Shown here: piece by piece, positions 25,223 to 35,919 of the stretch
Numbering within the stretch: position 1 is the first letter of the stretch
Layout: the number at the start of each line of letters is the position of its first letter
Assembly: GCA_965263245.1 (NCBI GenBank)
Contig: CBDHHR010001146.1
Span: 434,001-498,000, forward strand
Origin: DT-68 sp965263245
GTDB lineage: Bacteria; Bacillota_I; Bacilli_A; Mycoplasmatales; Metamycoplasmataceae
Length of the DNA stretch: 64,000 nucleotides
Reading direction: 5' to 3'
Position numbers and translations under genes: made by a program
Notes under the pieces: generated by a model
Databases searched by the model: none
What the model was told of the DNA's origin: nothing
The model's input: the letters and a program-made list of their open reading frames with translations, nothing else

Positions 25223-25333
25223 ATTATTGAATTAGTTTTATGCTAAAATTAAAAAGCACATTATTTTATGTGTATTCTAGCACGTAGAAGACAAGTGTCA
25301 TTATTACTACAAAGAGAATTGAAAGGATTGCTC

Positions 25334-25930
25334 GTGGCTAAAGAAATTACACGTATTGCAAAATTGCAATTTAACGCTGGACAAGCAAAACCAGGACCTG
25401 AACTAGCTGGACTTGGTATTGTGATGCCAGAGTTTACAAAAGCTTTTAATGATAAAACAAAAGATAGAGGAAACGAACCAGTTCCCGTCACAATAACGAT
25501 TTATAAAGATAAGTCTTTCACTTTTAAAACTCACACTGCACCTGCTTCTTATAAGTTATTACAAGCAGCAAAAATCGAAAAAGGTTCAAGTAACTCTAAG
25601 ACAACAAAAGTTGCTACAATTTCAAAAGAAGATTTAAAAAAAATTGCGGAATATAAAATTGAGGACATGAACGCTTACACAATTGAAGCAGCAATGAAAA
25701 CAATTGCTGGTACAGCAAAAAATCTGGGAATTTTAATTGAAGGAATTGATAACGTTGAAGAAGCACTAGCAAAAGCTGAAGAGGCTAGCAAAGCAGAAGC
25801 AGCTGCTCAAGCTAAAGAAGCTCAACTTGAAAAAGAAGCAGAAGCAGCTAAAGAAAATAAAGAATTTGTTGAATCTGAAACTAAACACGGCGGAGAACCA
25901 GAAGAAACTGATGAGAAAGAAGGTTCATAA
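25334..25930 (+). CDS. rplK: ribosomal protein L11 with acidic C-terminal extension
   Basis: L11 forms the GTPase-associated centre with 23S rRNA. The start GTG 25334 (VAKEITRIAKLQFNAGQAKP) follows AAAGGA at 25322; the longer upstream frame from 25268 is not L11-like. The core ends near residue 142 (GTAKNLGILIEG). The total of 198 residues includes about 55 extra Ala/Glu/Lys-rich residues likely to form a helix or be disordered. rplA starts at the very next base after the stop. Confidence 0.95.
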   Translation: MAKEITRIAKLQFNAGQAKPGPELAGLGIVMPEFTKAFNDKTKDRGNEPVPVTITIYKDKSFTFKTHTAPASYKLLQAAKIEKGSSNSKTTKVATISKEDLKKIAEYKIEDMNAYTIEAAMKTIAGTAKNLGILIEGIDNVEEALAKAEEASKAEAAAQAKEAQLEKEAEAAKENKEFVESETKHGGEPEETDEKEGS

Positions 25931-26611
25931 ATGACAAAAAATTTAAAAAACGCTTATAAAAAGTTTGATGTTAAAAAATTTTATGAACTAGAAGAAGCTA
26001 TTAAACTAATTAAAGAAGTTTCTTATGAAAAATTTGATTCAACACTTGATTTAGCTTTTAAATTAAATTTAGACGTTAAACAAGCAGACCAGCAACTAAG
26101 AGGTTCGTTAGTTCTTAAACACGGAACGGGTAAAAAAGTTAAAATTTTGGTGGCAACAGATGATGTTAAAAGTCAAGAAGAAGCAAAAAAATTTGAAGCC
26201 GACATTATAGTTAACTCAGGAGAATTAAACGAATTATTAAAAGGTGGTAAGTTTGATTTTGACATTATTGTTGTTGATCCAAAAATGATGCCTGTAATTG
26301 GAAAATATGGACAGTTACTCGGACCAAGAGGATTAATGCCTAATCCAAAAACAGGAACAGTTACTAACCAAATTGGAAAAGCGGTTACCGAAATAAAAAA
26401 AGGTAAAGCAAACTATCGAACTGATAAAAGCGGTGTTGTTCACACAATAATTGGGAAAAAGTCTATGGATTTAAATAAACTGTTAGAAAATGCTCAATTT
26501 ATTATTGATTCAATCAAAAAATTAAAACCTTCTTCAGTTAAAGGAACCTATATTCAAACATTAACGGTTTCTTCAACGATGGGACCCGGTATTAAAATAA
26601 AAATACTTTAA
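25931..26611 (+). CDS. rplA: ribosomal protein L1
   Basis: L1 binds 23S rRNA at the stalk controlling tRNA exit. In some bacteria it represses its own operon. The 226-residue product shows the family features: LNLDVKQADQQLRGSLVLKH, GTGKKVKILV, MPVIGKYGQLLGPRGLMPNP, KTGTVTNQIGKAV and GKANYRTDKSGVVHT. It directly abuts rplK, the conserved order following nusG. Confidence 0.97.
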   Translation: MTKNLKNAYKKFDVKKFYELEEAIKLIKEVSYEKFDSTLDLAFKLNLDVKQADQQLRGSLVLKHGTGKKVKILVATDDVKSQEEAKKFEADIIVNSGELNELLKGGKFDFDIIVVDPKMMPVIGKYGQLLGPRGLMPNPKTGTVTNQIGKAVTEIKKGKANYRTDKSGVVHTIIGKKSMDLNKLLENAQFIIDSIKKLKPSSVKGTYIQTLTVSSTMGPGIKIKIL

Positions 26612-26685
26612 ACTTTTTTACAATTATTCTTTTAAAATAATATAATATTAAATAATGTTAATTAACACAAAGGATAGGTAAAACT

Positions 26686-27594
26686 GTGAATCCAAATTAT
26701 ATGAATCAAGGAATGTTTTCTCCACAAAATGTTCCAACACCTCAAGAGCTTTGAAAAAATGAAAAATCTAAATATAGAGTTTGAATAATTTTGTTTGGTC
26801 TTTCCATCTTTGGGATTTTAGCTTTATCATTAGTTGGACTAATTTTAAATGCTTCAAATAAAACTGAAGTAATTCAAAACCTTATAAATTGGGGTAATTC
26901 GCCCTCATCTACTTTAAGATTTGCAAAAGGTGTTGATGCTGATATTGCAATTGATAACTGGGCAAACAGATTTTATAGAAATGATTTAATAATCACACCT
27001 TCATTAAAAGTTACAGTTTTATTTATTGGTTTTGTATTATACATTTCAACAATTATTGATTGTTACAGAAAAAAAACTTTTTCTGTTATTTCAAAATGAT
27101 CCACTTTTGTTATTGGTTTGGGGGCAATTATTGGTGTTTACCAATTATTTAACATTTATTATGGAACACCAATATTTTCTTATGCTTACGGAATATATAA
27201 TTTTATTGGTTATATTGCTCCGATTCTCGTGTTTATTTTTGTTTCGGTTCCCATTAATCGAATTAGAAATCAGTTTTTAATTTCTGAAAGAGTTACTAAA
27301 CTTAAAAATTCTCCTGAATTTAAAAATCTTCAAGAACAAATGAAAAGCGGACAAACTCCAATAAGTCCATTATCACCATTTATTAATCCTTCTTTTAATC
27401 AAACTCAAAGTTCAAATGAACAAAATAAAATAGACAAAAATTCTAATCTGGAAAAATTAAAAAAATTAAAAATAGTTGAATTAAAAGCAATTGCTAAAAA
27501 GTTATCTATTTCGGGTTATAACACGATGAAAAAAGAAGAATTAATAGATTCAATATTAAGAGTTTCAGGCGAAAAAACTTCAAAAAACGAATAA
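26686..27594 (+). CDS. membrane protein with Rho_N/SAP-like C-terminal domain
   Basis: The 302-residue protein reads from GTG 26686 with AAGGATAGG seven nt upstream; ATG 26701 is an in-frame alternative. About four hydrophobic segments span residues 30-205. After a linker rich in Pro, Ser and Gln, the last 40 residues (LKKLKIVELKAIAKKLSISG, then YNTMKKEELIDSIL) match the small helical Rho_N/SAP-like fold, which in other proteins binds nucleic acid or mediates protein contact. A membrane protein ending in such a domain could tether nucleic acid at the membrane; that is inference. A TATAAT lies about 40 nt upstream (26641 region). The function is unknown. Confidence 0.75.
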
Positions 27595-27665
27595 TAAAAA
27601 ATTACTATTAATATTTAAATGGTGTTTTTTTATTAAAAAAAATGATACACAAGGATAAGTTGTTG

Positions 27666-27671
27666 TATAAT
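27666..27671 (+). promoter_or_regulatory. -10 promoter element of the rpsL-rpsG-fusA operon
   Basis: TATAAT 65 nt before rpsL. No good -35 is visible. The gap 27595-27736 otherwise holds AT-rich sequence. Confidence 0.5.
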
Positions 27672-27736
27672 GTCTTACACTATATTTTAAAAATGTTGGT
27701 AAAATAAGTTATTAAAACAAAGAAAGGATTTATGTA

Positions 27737-28150
27737 ATGCCTACAATCAATCAATTAGTAAACAACGGACGTAAAAATAAAGTTTCCAAAACAAAAGCTC
27801 CTGCTCTTGGTTTTGGATACAATATTTTATCTAAAAAAATAACCACCAAGTCTTCACCGTTTAAACGTGGTGTATGCACTAGGGTTGCCACAATGACCCC
27901 CAAAAAACCAAATTCTGCCCTTAGAAAATACGCAAGAGTTAAGCTTTCTAACGGGACCGAGGTAACTGCTTATATTCCCGGCGAAGGACACAACCTACAA
28001 GAACACTCTGTTGTTCTTATTAGAGGCGGAAGAGTTAAAGATCTTCCCGGAGTTAGATACCATATTATTAGGGGAACACAAGATACAGCAGGTGTTGAAA
28101 ACAGAAAAAAATCTAGATCAAAATATGGTTCTAAAAGACCAAAATCTTAA
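27737..28150 (+). CDS. rpsL: ribosomal protein S12
   Basis: S12 lies at the decoding centre and is the classic streptomycin-resistance target. The 137-residue product has KAPALGFGYN, TPKKPNSALRKYARVKLSNG, AYIPGEGHNLQEHSVVLIRG and RVKDLPGVRYHIIRG. The streptomycin-sensitive Lys of TPKKPNSA is retained, and the second site (PGVRYH) also looks wild type. AAAGGATTT precedes ATG 27737. It heads the conserved rpsL-rpsG-fusA cluster. Confidence 0.97.
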   Translation: MPTINQLVNNGRKNKVSKTKAPALGFGYNILSKKITTKSSPFKRGVCTRVATMTPKKPNSALRKYARVKLSNGTEVTAYIPGEGHNLQEHSVVLIRGGRVKDLPGVRYHIIRGTQDTAGVENRKKSRSKYGSKRPKS

Positions 28151-28177
28151 TTTTGAAATTAAAGAAAGAAGAATAAA

Positions 28178-28648
28178 ATGTCAAGAAGAAATCAAGCACC
28201 TATTTTAAAAGTTTTACCAGATCCAATTTTTAATTCTGTTACTATAACAAAATTAATTAACAAAATTATGTTAAGTGGTAAAAAATCAATTGCTCAAAAA
28301 ATTTTATATTCAACGTTTGAAATTATAAAACAAAAAACTAATGAAGAACCTATGGATGTTTTTAAAAAAGCAATTAAAAATATTACTCCTCAACTTGAGG
28401 TTAAATCAAGAAGAATTGGAGGAGCAAATTATCAAGTTCCAATTGAAGTTTCCGAAAGAAGAAAGGGCACTTTAACACTTAGATGGTTAGTTCATTATGC
28501 ACGTTTAAGAAACGAACATTCAATGGAACTTAGATTAGCAAACGAAATTATTGATGCTTCTAAAGGAACCGGAGCATCTGTTAAGAAAAAAGAGGACACA
28601 CACAAAATGGCTGAAGCTAATAAAGCTTTTGCTCACTTCAGGTGATAA
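28178..28648 (+). CDS. rpsG: ribosomal protein S7
   Basis: S7 nucleates assembly of the 30S head. The 156-residue product contains KIMLSGKKSIAQKILYSTFE, VKSRRIGGANYQVPIEVSER and RWLVHYARLRNEHSMELRLA. It ends AFAHFRW with the final Trp coded by TGA (28643) before TAA 28646, a direct demonstration of the altered code. It lies 27 nt after rpsL and 10 nt before fusA. Confidence 0.97.
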
Positions 28649-28658
28649 GGGAGAAAAT

Positions 28659-30749
28659 ATGGCTAGAAATTTTAAATTAAAAGATTATCGTAACATCGGA
28701 ATTATGGCGCACATTGATGCCGGAAAAACAACAACAACAGAAAGAATTTTATACCATACGGGGAAAGTTCATAAAATTGGTGAAACCCACACTGGTGAAT
28801 CACAAATGGATTGAATGGAACAAGAAAAAGAACGTGGCATTACAATTACATCTGCTGCTACTACAGCAATATGAAAAGAGAAAAGAATAAACATTATTGA
28901 TACACCGGGTCATGTTGATTTTACAGTGGAAGTTGAACGTTCATTACGAGTTTTAGACGGAGCAATTGCTGTTCTTGATGCTCAAACAGGGGTTGAGCCT
29001 CAAACCGAAACAGTTTGAAGACAAGCAACTAATTATAAAGTTCCAAGAATTGTTTTTGTAAATAAAATGGATAAAGCAGGAGCTAACTTTTTAGAAGCTG
29101 TTAAATCGGTTAAAACTAAATTAGGCGGAAACGCAATGCCAGTACATTTAAACATTGGTAGCGAAAACGATTATCAAGGCCACATTGATCTTGTAGAAAT
29201 GAAAGCATATTTTTTAGACGGAACAGAAGATGAAATAGGTCAAAAAACACCAAAAGAAATTCCGGCTGAATTATTAAAAAAGGCTACTAAATTAAGAGAA
29301 GAATTAATAGAAGAAGTAGCAAATTTTGATGAAGAACTAATGTTAAAAATAATTGATGAAAAAGAAATTTTAGTTCAAGACATTAAAAAAGCAATTCGAA
29401 ATGCTACAATTACTTCAAAATTTTTTCCAGCATTTTCAGGAAGTGCTTTTAAAAATAAAGGCGTTAAAGCACTTTTAGATGCAATTGTTGATTATCTTCC
29501 TTCACCGCTTGACATTCCTGCCATTAAAGGTGTTGATAAAGACGGTGAAGAAATCGAAAGAAAAGCTTCTGATGAAGAACCTTTTTCAGCTCTTGCATTT
29601 AAAATTATGAACGATCCTTACGTTGGTACTTTAACATTTTTTAGGGTTTATTCAGGAATACTTTCAAGGGGTTCATACGTTTTTAATTCTACAAAAAACA
29701 ATAAAGAAAGAATTGGAAGAATTTTAGAAATGCACGCTAATTCTCGAGAAGAAATTAATGAAGTTAGAACCGGTGATATTGCAGCAGCTATTGGTCTTAA
29801 ATTTACAACTACCGGTGATACATTGATTGGCGAAAAAGCTAAGAAAGTTATTTTAGAAAAAATGGTATTTCCTGAACCAGTTATTTCACTTGCGCTTGAG
29901 CCTAAAACTAAAGCCGCTACCGAAAAACTTTCAATCGGACTACAAAGACTTGCAGCTGAAGATCCAACGTTTAAAAAATGAACTGATGATGAAACTGGTC
30001 AAACAATTATTGCCGGGATGGGTGAATTACATCTTGAAATTATTGTTGATAGATTAAAAAGAGAATTTAATGTTGAAGCAAACGTTGGTACACCACAAGT
30101 TTCTTATAGAGAAACAATAACTAAAATGGCTGAAATTGAAGGAAAACACATTAAACAATCCGGAGGAAGAGGTCAATACGGACACGTTTGAATTAAATTT
30201 GAACCAAATCCAGAAAAAGGTTTTAAATTTGTTGATAAAATTGTTGGTGGTAAAATTCCTAAGGAGTATATCAAACCTATTCAAGTTGGACTTGAAGAAA
30301 AAATGAAAATTGGAATTCTTGCCGGATATCCAGTAATTGATTTAAAAGCTACGTTATTCGATGGTTCTTACCATGATGTTGACTCTTCAGAAATGGCTTA
30401 TAAAATTGCTGCTTCTAAAGCTTTAACAATCGGAAAAGAAAAATTAGGAGCTATATTACTTGAGCCAATTATGGACGTTTCTGTAATTGTACCAGAAGAA
30501 AATTTTGGTGACATTATGGGTGACATTTCCCGAAGACGGGGTCAAGTAAGAGAAAATGAAATTAGGTCTGATGGAGCTCAAACCATTAAAGCATTTGTTC
30601 CGCTTTCAGAAATGTTTGGTTATGCAACAGAATTAAGATCCATGACTTCGGGTCGGGGAAATTACCAAATGACGTTTGATCATTATGAAAAAATTCCAAC
30701 CTTAATTGCAAACGAAATTATTAAAAAAAGAACTTATGTTGAAGTTTAA
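28659..30749 (+). CDS. fusA: elongation factor G
   Basis: EF-G is the translocation GTPase. The 696 residues match the family. G motifs are intact: AHIDAGKTTTTERIL (G1, residue about 17), RGITITSAATT (G2), DTPGHVDFT (G3) and NKMDK (G4). Domains III-V follow, including GMGELHLEIIVDRLKREF and the C-terminal GDISRRRGQV. Trp codons include TGA at 28812, 28872 and 29979. ATG 28659 follows AGGGAGAAAAT. Confidence 0.97.
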
Positions 30750-30760
30750 TAAAATAAAAA

Positions 30761-30802
30761 ATTAATTTTAATATAATAAAAAAACATTAATTTTAATATA
30801 AT
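30761..30802 (+). repeat. two 17-nt direct repeats with -10 elements before tuf
   Basis: ATTAATTTTAATATAAT occurs at 30761-30777 and again at 30786-30802, 25 nt apart. Each copy ends in TATAAT (30772, 30797). They look like a duplicated promoter for tuf and the small leader ORF. Confidence 0.6.
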
Positions 30803-30840
30803 TTAAAAAAATAATAAATGAATGAATGGATAGGATTAAG

Positions 30841-30903
30841 ATGAAAGACTTAACAGGTGGTGGTTTAAATTCATTTAAACATATAAAAATGTTTATAAAT
30901 TAA
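30841..30903 (+). CDS. possible 20-residue leader peptide upstream of tuf
   Basis: ATG 30841 has a close Shine-Dalgarno (AGGATTAAG) and encodes MKDLTGGGLNSFKHIKMFIN, then TAA, 27 nt before tuf. The sequence includes an inverted repeat GTTTAAA-TTCA-TTTAAAC (30863-30880). It may be a translated leader, perhaps linked to control of EF-Tu synthesis, or a chance ORF. No known peptide is recognised. Confidence 0.35.
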   Translation: MKDLTGGGLNSFKHIKMFIN

Positions 30904-30930
30904 ATATTATCAAAAATAGAAAGGAAAAAA

Positions 30931-32121
30931 ATGGCTAAAGAAAAATTTGATAGATCTAAAGAACATATTAACGTTGGTACAATTGGTCACGTTGACCATG
31001 GTAAAACAACTTTAACAGCTGCAATCGCTACTGTTCTTTCAAAAAAAGGACTAGCTAAATCACAAGATTATGAATCAATTGATTCAGCTCCTGAGGAAAA
31101 AGAAAGAGGTATTACAATTAATACTGCACATATTGAATATGAAACAGAAACTAGACATTATGCACACGTAGATTGTCCTGGTCATGCTGATTATGTTAAA
31201 AATATGATTACTGGTGCTGCCCAAATGGATGGAGCAATTTTAGTTGTTGCGGCAACTGATGGACCAATGCCCCAAACTAGAGAACACATTTTACTTTCAA
31301 AACAAGTAGGTGTTCCTAAAATTGTTGTTTTCTTAAACAAAACTGATATGCTTAAAAGTAAAGAAGATGAAGAAATAGTTGAACTAGTTGAAATAGAAGT
31401 TAGAGAATTATTATCAAAATATGAATTTGATGGTGATAATGCTCCTTTTATTAGAGGTTCAGCTCTTAAAGCACTTGAAGGTGATCCTGTTCATGAACAA
31501 AAAATTCTTGACTTAATGAAAGCAGTTGATGAATACATTGAAGTGCCGCCTAAAGAAATGGATAAACCATTTTTAATGGCAATTGAAGATTTATTCACTA
31601 TTACTGGTCGTGGAACTGTTGCTACAGGTAGAGTTGAAAGAGGAAAAGTTTCAATTAACGAAGAAGTAGAAATTGTTGGACTTAAAAAAACTAAAAAAAC
31701 TACTGTTACCGGAATTGAAATGTTTAGAAAATTATTAGATTCTGCAATTGCAGGAGATAATGCAGGTTTATTACTAAGAGGTGTTGATAGAGATTCTATT
31801 AGTAGAGGACAAGTTCTTGCAAAACCTAAATCTATTGTTCCGCACAAAAAATTTAAAGCACAAGTTTATGCGTTAACAAAAGAAGAGGGCGGAAGACACA
31901 CTCCGTTTTTCAAAAATTATAAACCTCAATTTTATTTTAGAACAACAGACGTTACAGGTGGAATTGAACTTCCTAGTGGAACAGAAATGGTTATGCCAGG
32001 AGATAATGTTGAACTTACAGTTGAATTAATTGCTCCGATCGCAGTTGAAAAAGGAACTAAATTCTCAATTAGAGAAGGCGGTAAAACCGTTGGAGCCGGA
32101 TCAGTTACAGAAATTATTTAA
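30931..32121 (+). CDS. tuf: elongation factor Tu
   Basis: EF-Tu delivers aminoacyl-tRNA to the ribosome. The 396-residue product starts at ATG 30931 after GAAAGGAAAAA. It carries GHVDHGKTT, ERGITINTAHIEY, VDCPGHADYVKN, NKTDM (the usual Cys replaced by Thr) and domain II/III blocks GRGTVATGRVERG and PSGTEMVMPGDNV. Its codon use is among the cleanest in the window, as expected for high expression. A terminator follows immediately. Confidence 0.98.
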   Translation: MAKEKFDRSKEHINVGTIGHVDHGKTTLTAAIATVLSKKGLAKSQDYESIDSAPEEKERGITINTAHIEYETETRHYAHVDCPGHADYVKNMITGAAQMDGAILVVAATDGPMPQTREHILLSKQVGVPKIVVFLNKTDMLKSKEDEEIVELVEIEVRELLSKYEFDGDNAPFIRGSALKALEGDPVHEQKILDLMKAVDEYIEVPPKEMDKPFLMAIEDLFTITGRGTVATGRVERGKVSINEEVEIVGLKKTKKTTVTGIEMFRKLLDSAIAGDNAGLLLRGVDRDSISRGQVLAKPKSIVPHKKFKAQVYALTKEEGGRHTPFFKNYKPQFYFRTTDVTGGIELPSGTEMVMPGDNVELTVELIAPIAVEKGTKFSIREGGKTVGAGSVTEII

Positions 32122-32141
32122 TTTTAAACAATGACTGATTC

Positions 32142-32172
32142 AAAAAGATCTTGTTTTAAAGATCTTTTTCTT
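32142..32172 (+). terminator. terminator after tuf
   Basis: An 11-bp stem AAAAAGATCTT (32142-32152) with AAGATCTTTTT (32159-32169). Confidence 0.85.
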
Positions 32173-32217
32173 GACTATTAAAAATTTAATTTAAAAACTT
32201 TTAAAAAAGGATTAAAT

Positions 32218-33321
32218 ATGGAAAAAATTTCTAAAAAATGAATAAATAATATTTTTAAAATGGAAGGCAGGTGTGACAATTCAATCACTGAAAAATTTTT
32301 ACTTTCCGAAGGGTTTAAAAAAACGTTTAAAATAATTAACATTGTAGGGACAAACGGAAAAGGTTCAGTTTCGCAATATGTCACTGATGCTCTGATTGCT
32401 GAAGGTTTTAAAGTTGGAAAATTTACTTCACCACACCTTTTTAAATATAACGAAAGAATAACTATCAACAATAAAGAAATTTCTGATCAAGATTTTTTTG
32501 ATATTGTAAATCCTCGTTTTGAAGATTATAATAAAGAGAGGATTATGTACTTCCCATTGTGTTACATTGTGGGAATGATATATTTTCAAAGAAATAATGT
32601 TGATTATGTAGTTCTTGAAGCTGGAATCGGTGGTGAAGAAGATCCCACAAGCATCATTGATGGTGATTACGGAATTTTAACAAGCATTGGCGAAGATCAT
32701 TTAGACTGGTTTAAAACAAAGGAGAATATTTCAATTGATAAGGCAGGAATAATGAATGAAAACATGGTTTTCTTTTTGCCTAAAAAACTTGATAAATTTT
32801 CGAAAAATATTTTTAAAAAAACCGCAAAAGAAAAAAACATAAAATTAATTGAAGTAGATAATTTTGCTATTAATTATCAAGAAAGCAATAAAAAAATGGC
32901 AAATGCTTTATTTAAGTATATTACTTCAAAAAATATTCAAAAATTTAATACCCCGTTCGGAAGAACTTCTATTAAAATTAAAAATAATGTTAACTATATC
33001 TATGATGTAGGACATAATTATGATGCAATTTACGAATCTTTAAAGTTACTTAAAACTAAAAATGTTAAATTTGACCAAGTTATTCTTTCTTTATCAGCAA
33101 ATAAAGATGATGAAAAAATTTATGATTTATTTAATTGTAACATTAGCATTTTTAAACATACCGGTCCAAACCCCATGCAATTAAAAGATTATAAAAAATC
33201 TTATAATAAAATTTTATACTCATTAGAAGATATAAAAAACATTAAATCAAACGTCGGAATTCTTTACATTGGTAGTTTTCATTTTATAAACGATTTATTT
33301 AAAGATGAAAGAGACAATTAA
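32218..33321 (+). CDS. folC: folylpolyglutamate synthase / dihydrofolate synthase
   Basis: This Mur-ligase-family enzyme adds glutamates to folate to retain it in the cell. The 367 residues are slightly short for the family. The P-loop NIVGTNGKGSVS is near residue 42. GKFTSPHLFKYNERI and VVLEAGIGGEEDPTSI follow, then SIGEDHLDW and YDVGHNYDAI. ATG 32218 follows AAAAAAGGATT. A relic of its last 20 codons is repeated at about 34055-34117, marking a local duplication. The adjacent S-component genes suggest a folate uptake and retention unit. Confidence 0.93.
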
Positions 33322-34000
33322 GTTTTTAGTTAAAATTTTATTAAAAAAATTATCTTTTTTGTAAAAAAGCATTTTTTTAATAAGGTTTTAACTCAAGAAA
33401 TAATGTTAGTGGGTTTTTTAGCAATTAACATTATTTATGATGCATACATTAGAATTAATAATTTGGTTTTTTATAAATTGATCTTGAACCAGAAAATGTT
33501 CTTTTGGTTTTTAATTTTAAATTTTTCAAACAGAACTAGTCATTATTATTTTAATAACGTTTGTTTTTCAAGATTAATAGTTTTTATACGTAGGTTTTTC
33601 AGTGTTTACATTTATGACAAACATTGATAATTTTTCTTTTTTAAAAAACAAGTTATAAAAAACAAGCTGGAAAATTTTAACACGTTAATTTCTTGATTAT
33701 TTATTATTTTTCACTAATTGCTTTTTATTTTTTAAACAAAAAAACCAAATACATAATTATGTTTAATATTAATATTTTCAATATTAACTGATTGGATTTA
33801 TTTGCCTTTAAACTATTCAATAATTAAAAAAAGCAGTGTTAAATATAAAACGTAACTCTTGATTATATTAAAAAAGGTTTTTAAGAAAATATTTAAATCA
33901 TCATTTTCCCTTTGCTTATTTAATTGTTGCAACAACTTACAAAGTTTATAAATTTATCTTTAAACCTTTTTCAAAAAATTTATAAAATTTAACTTAATTT
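33305..34000 (+). pseudogene. degraded copy of the FolT-like S-component gene
   Basis: This stretch is a decayed duplicate of the gene at 34063-34914. GACAATTAA plus a following T-rich start, a block reading AINIIYDAYIRINNLVF (33421-33474) and a late block near 33940-33990 match the intact copy in order. Frameshifts, stops and internal deletion break the frame: the longest remnant is 74 residues (33403-33627). It begins at the end of folC, where ATG 33305 (MKETIKFLVKILL) overlaps the folC stop, probably the original start. It should make no functional protein. Confidence 0.8.
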
Positions 34001-34062
34001 TTTAATAAATAAATATATAATTTTTAAAACATAAAAAAATAAATTAGATATTAAAATTCTTT

Positions 34063-34914
34063 ATGTTGATAGTTTTCATTTTAGAAATGATTTATCAAAA
34101 GGAGCAAGAGACAATTAAACTTTTTAGTAAGATTTCAATTCAAGAAATAACATTAGCAGGGTTTTTTTTAGCAATTGGAATTATTTCTGATGCGTTCATT
34201 AGAATTAATAATTTGGTTTTTCTAACTTTTAGTATTTACATTTTAATTGGTTTAATTTTTCGTTTATTTATTGGCATTATTGTTGCTTTTTTAATTGATG
34301 TTTTTCAACTTTTATTAAGAGGTTTGCTTGGTTTTTGGTTTTGATCTCTCCAGATAGAACCAGTAATTATTATTTTAATAACTTTTATGTTTAAACACTT
34401 GATTTTTTTATTTAAAGATAAAAAAAATTTTATTTACTTTGTTTTTTTAACATTAATCATTTTTATAAGTTTTTCAATATTTGCATTCATAACAAATATT
34501 GATAATTTTTCTTTTGAAAAACAAGTTAGAAAAAACAAGTTAGAAACTTCTCAAGCACTGATTTCCCGGTTATTTGTTTATTACTTTTCACTAATTGGTT
34601 TTTGTTTTTTAATCGGATTATTTATTTACCAAATTTATTTATTTTTAAACAAAAAGAAAAACAATGAATACATGATTATATTTACGTTAATACTCACAAT
34701 TTCAATACTGATTGATTGAATTTATCACCCTTGAGCTGTTCAGGAATGAAGAAGAGCAGTGTTAAACATCGAATACAACTTTTTATTATACCGAGCAACG
34801 TTTTTAAGCGGAATATTTAAATCATTATTTCACATTTTTCTTTCCATTTTGATTGTTCCGATAACTTATAATGTCTATAAATTTAAGTTTAAATCTTTTT
34901 CAAAAAAATTATAG
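34063..34914 (+). CDS. ECF transporter S component, FolT-like
   Basis: This 283-residue polytopic membrane protein is the surviving copy of a duplicated gene. IQEITLAGFFLAIGIISDAF, RLFIGIIVAFLIDVFQLLLR and about six hydrophobic segments fit S components of ECF importers. Adjacency to folC suggests folate as substrate, since folate uptake S components often pair with folC. The start is uncertain: ATG 34063 and ATG 34087 are in frame and neither has a good Shine-Dalgarno, because the original start region was replaced by the relic of folC. TGA codons (34342 and others) are Trp. Confidence 0.72.
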
Positions 34915-34963
34915 TTTTCAAAATTTAAGTTAATTTTTTTCAAAAAAAATATATAATTTTAAA

Positions 34964-35917
34964 ATGATAAAAAAATCTCTTTATTGGATAACAATTTTCT
35001 TTTACTATATTTTAGGACTTTGGATATTTGAGTTTATTCCTTATTTTAAGAAAAACTTTTTACCTTTATGAAGGTTTATTAACAAAATGTTTATTTCAAA
35101 CGCGGCTGTTTTATTCACTTCTTTTGGTTTGCCGATGATTTTTATATTAATTTTTGGTGCTTTTATGCAGATAAAACAAGTTTTCCCTGGAGTAGTGGGT
35201 CAAATTGCAATAATTGTGTTATGCGTTAACATTCCGATGTTACTAGTTAATTTTAGAAAAAGTTCGGTTTTAAAAAGACTTGCAGCTTCAAATATAAAAA
35301 ACAGAAACGTTCTTCTTTCGTTTGTTTTATATGGTTTTTTAATTTCGATGGTTTCTTCTGCAATGTTATTTTTATTAACAATTATAGTGTATGGAAACAC
35401 AACTAAACCCGCTATTGGTCAAATTGAAGATCAAGTTGCTTTTGTAAAACTTATTTCAGATGTTAATTGGTTAAGTTTTATATTTTCGTTTTTCTTGCTC
35501 TTAGTTTTATCAGGAGGAATCGGAATTCTTGTGGCAAAAGTTTCAAGAAACGAAATGATTGCTATGGCACTCGGACTTGTTATATTAATTCCAGGGGGGT
35601 TTTTAAGTTCGCAGTATTTAGACCCGGTAATAATTTTAAAATTAAAAGAATTAGATTATGCTTCTTACGTATTTTGACAAAAATATCCTTCTAATTTAAT
35701 GCTTGCTGCATTTGATGGTGATAATATTTTTAGTTTAGAAGATTATGTTATTTCAGTAAAATCATACGTTGATACACCAGAAGGGGTAATTAAGGGTTCA
35801 AAAGATTACAGATTTTTAAACGGTTTACAAAAAGTTGCATATATTTCTGGTTCAGCAATTGTCGGTCCAGCTTTATTTGTAATATCTTTAAAAACATTTA
35901 GATGAACAAACAGGTAA
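34964..35917 (+). CDS. ABC-2-type transporter permease
   Basis: The 317-residue protein has six or more membrane helices in the ABC-2 arrangement: an early helix (about 8-25), a second at about 40-65, then clusters at 75-90, 120-145, 165-205 and one at the C terminus. It starts at ATG 34964 and ends at TAA 35915, inside the start region of the ATPase gene (35920), which strongly suggests one exporter. TGA at 35070, 35675 and 35903 are Trp. The substrate is unknown; drug, lipid or peptide export are options for this class. Confidence 0.8.
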
Positions 35918-35919
35918 AA

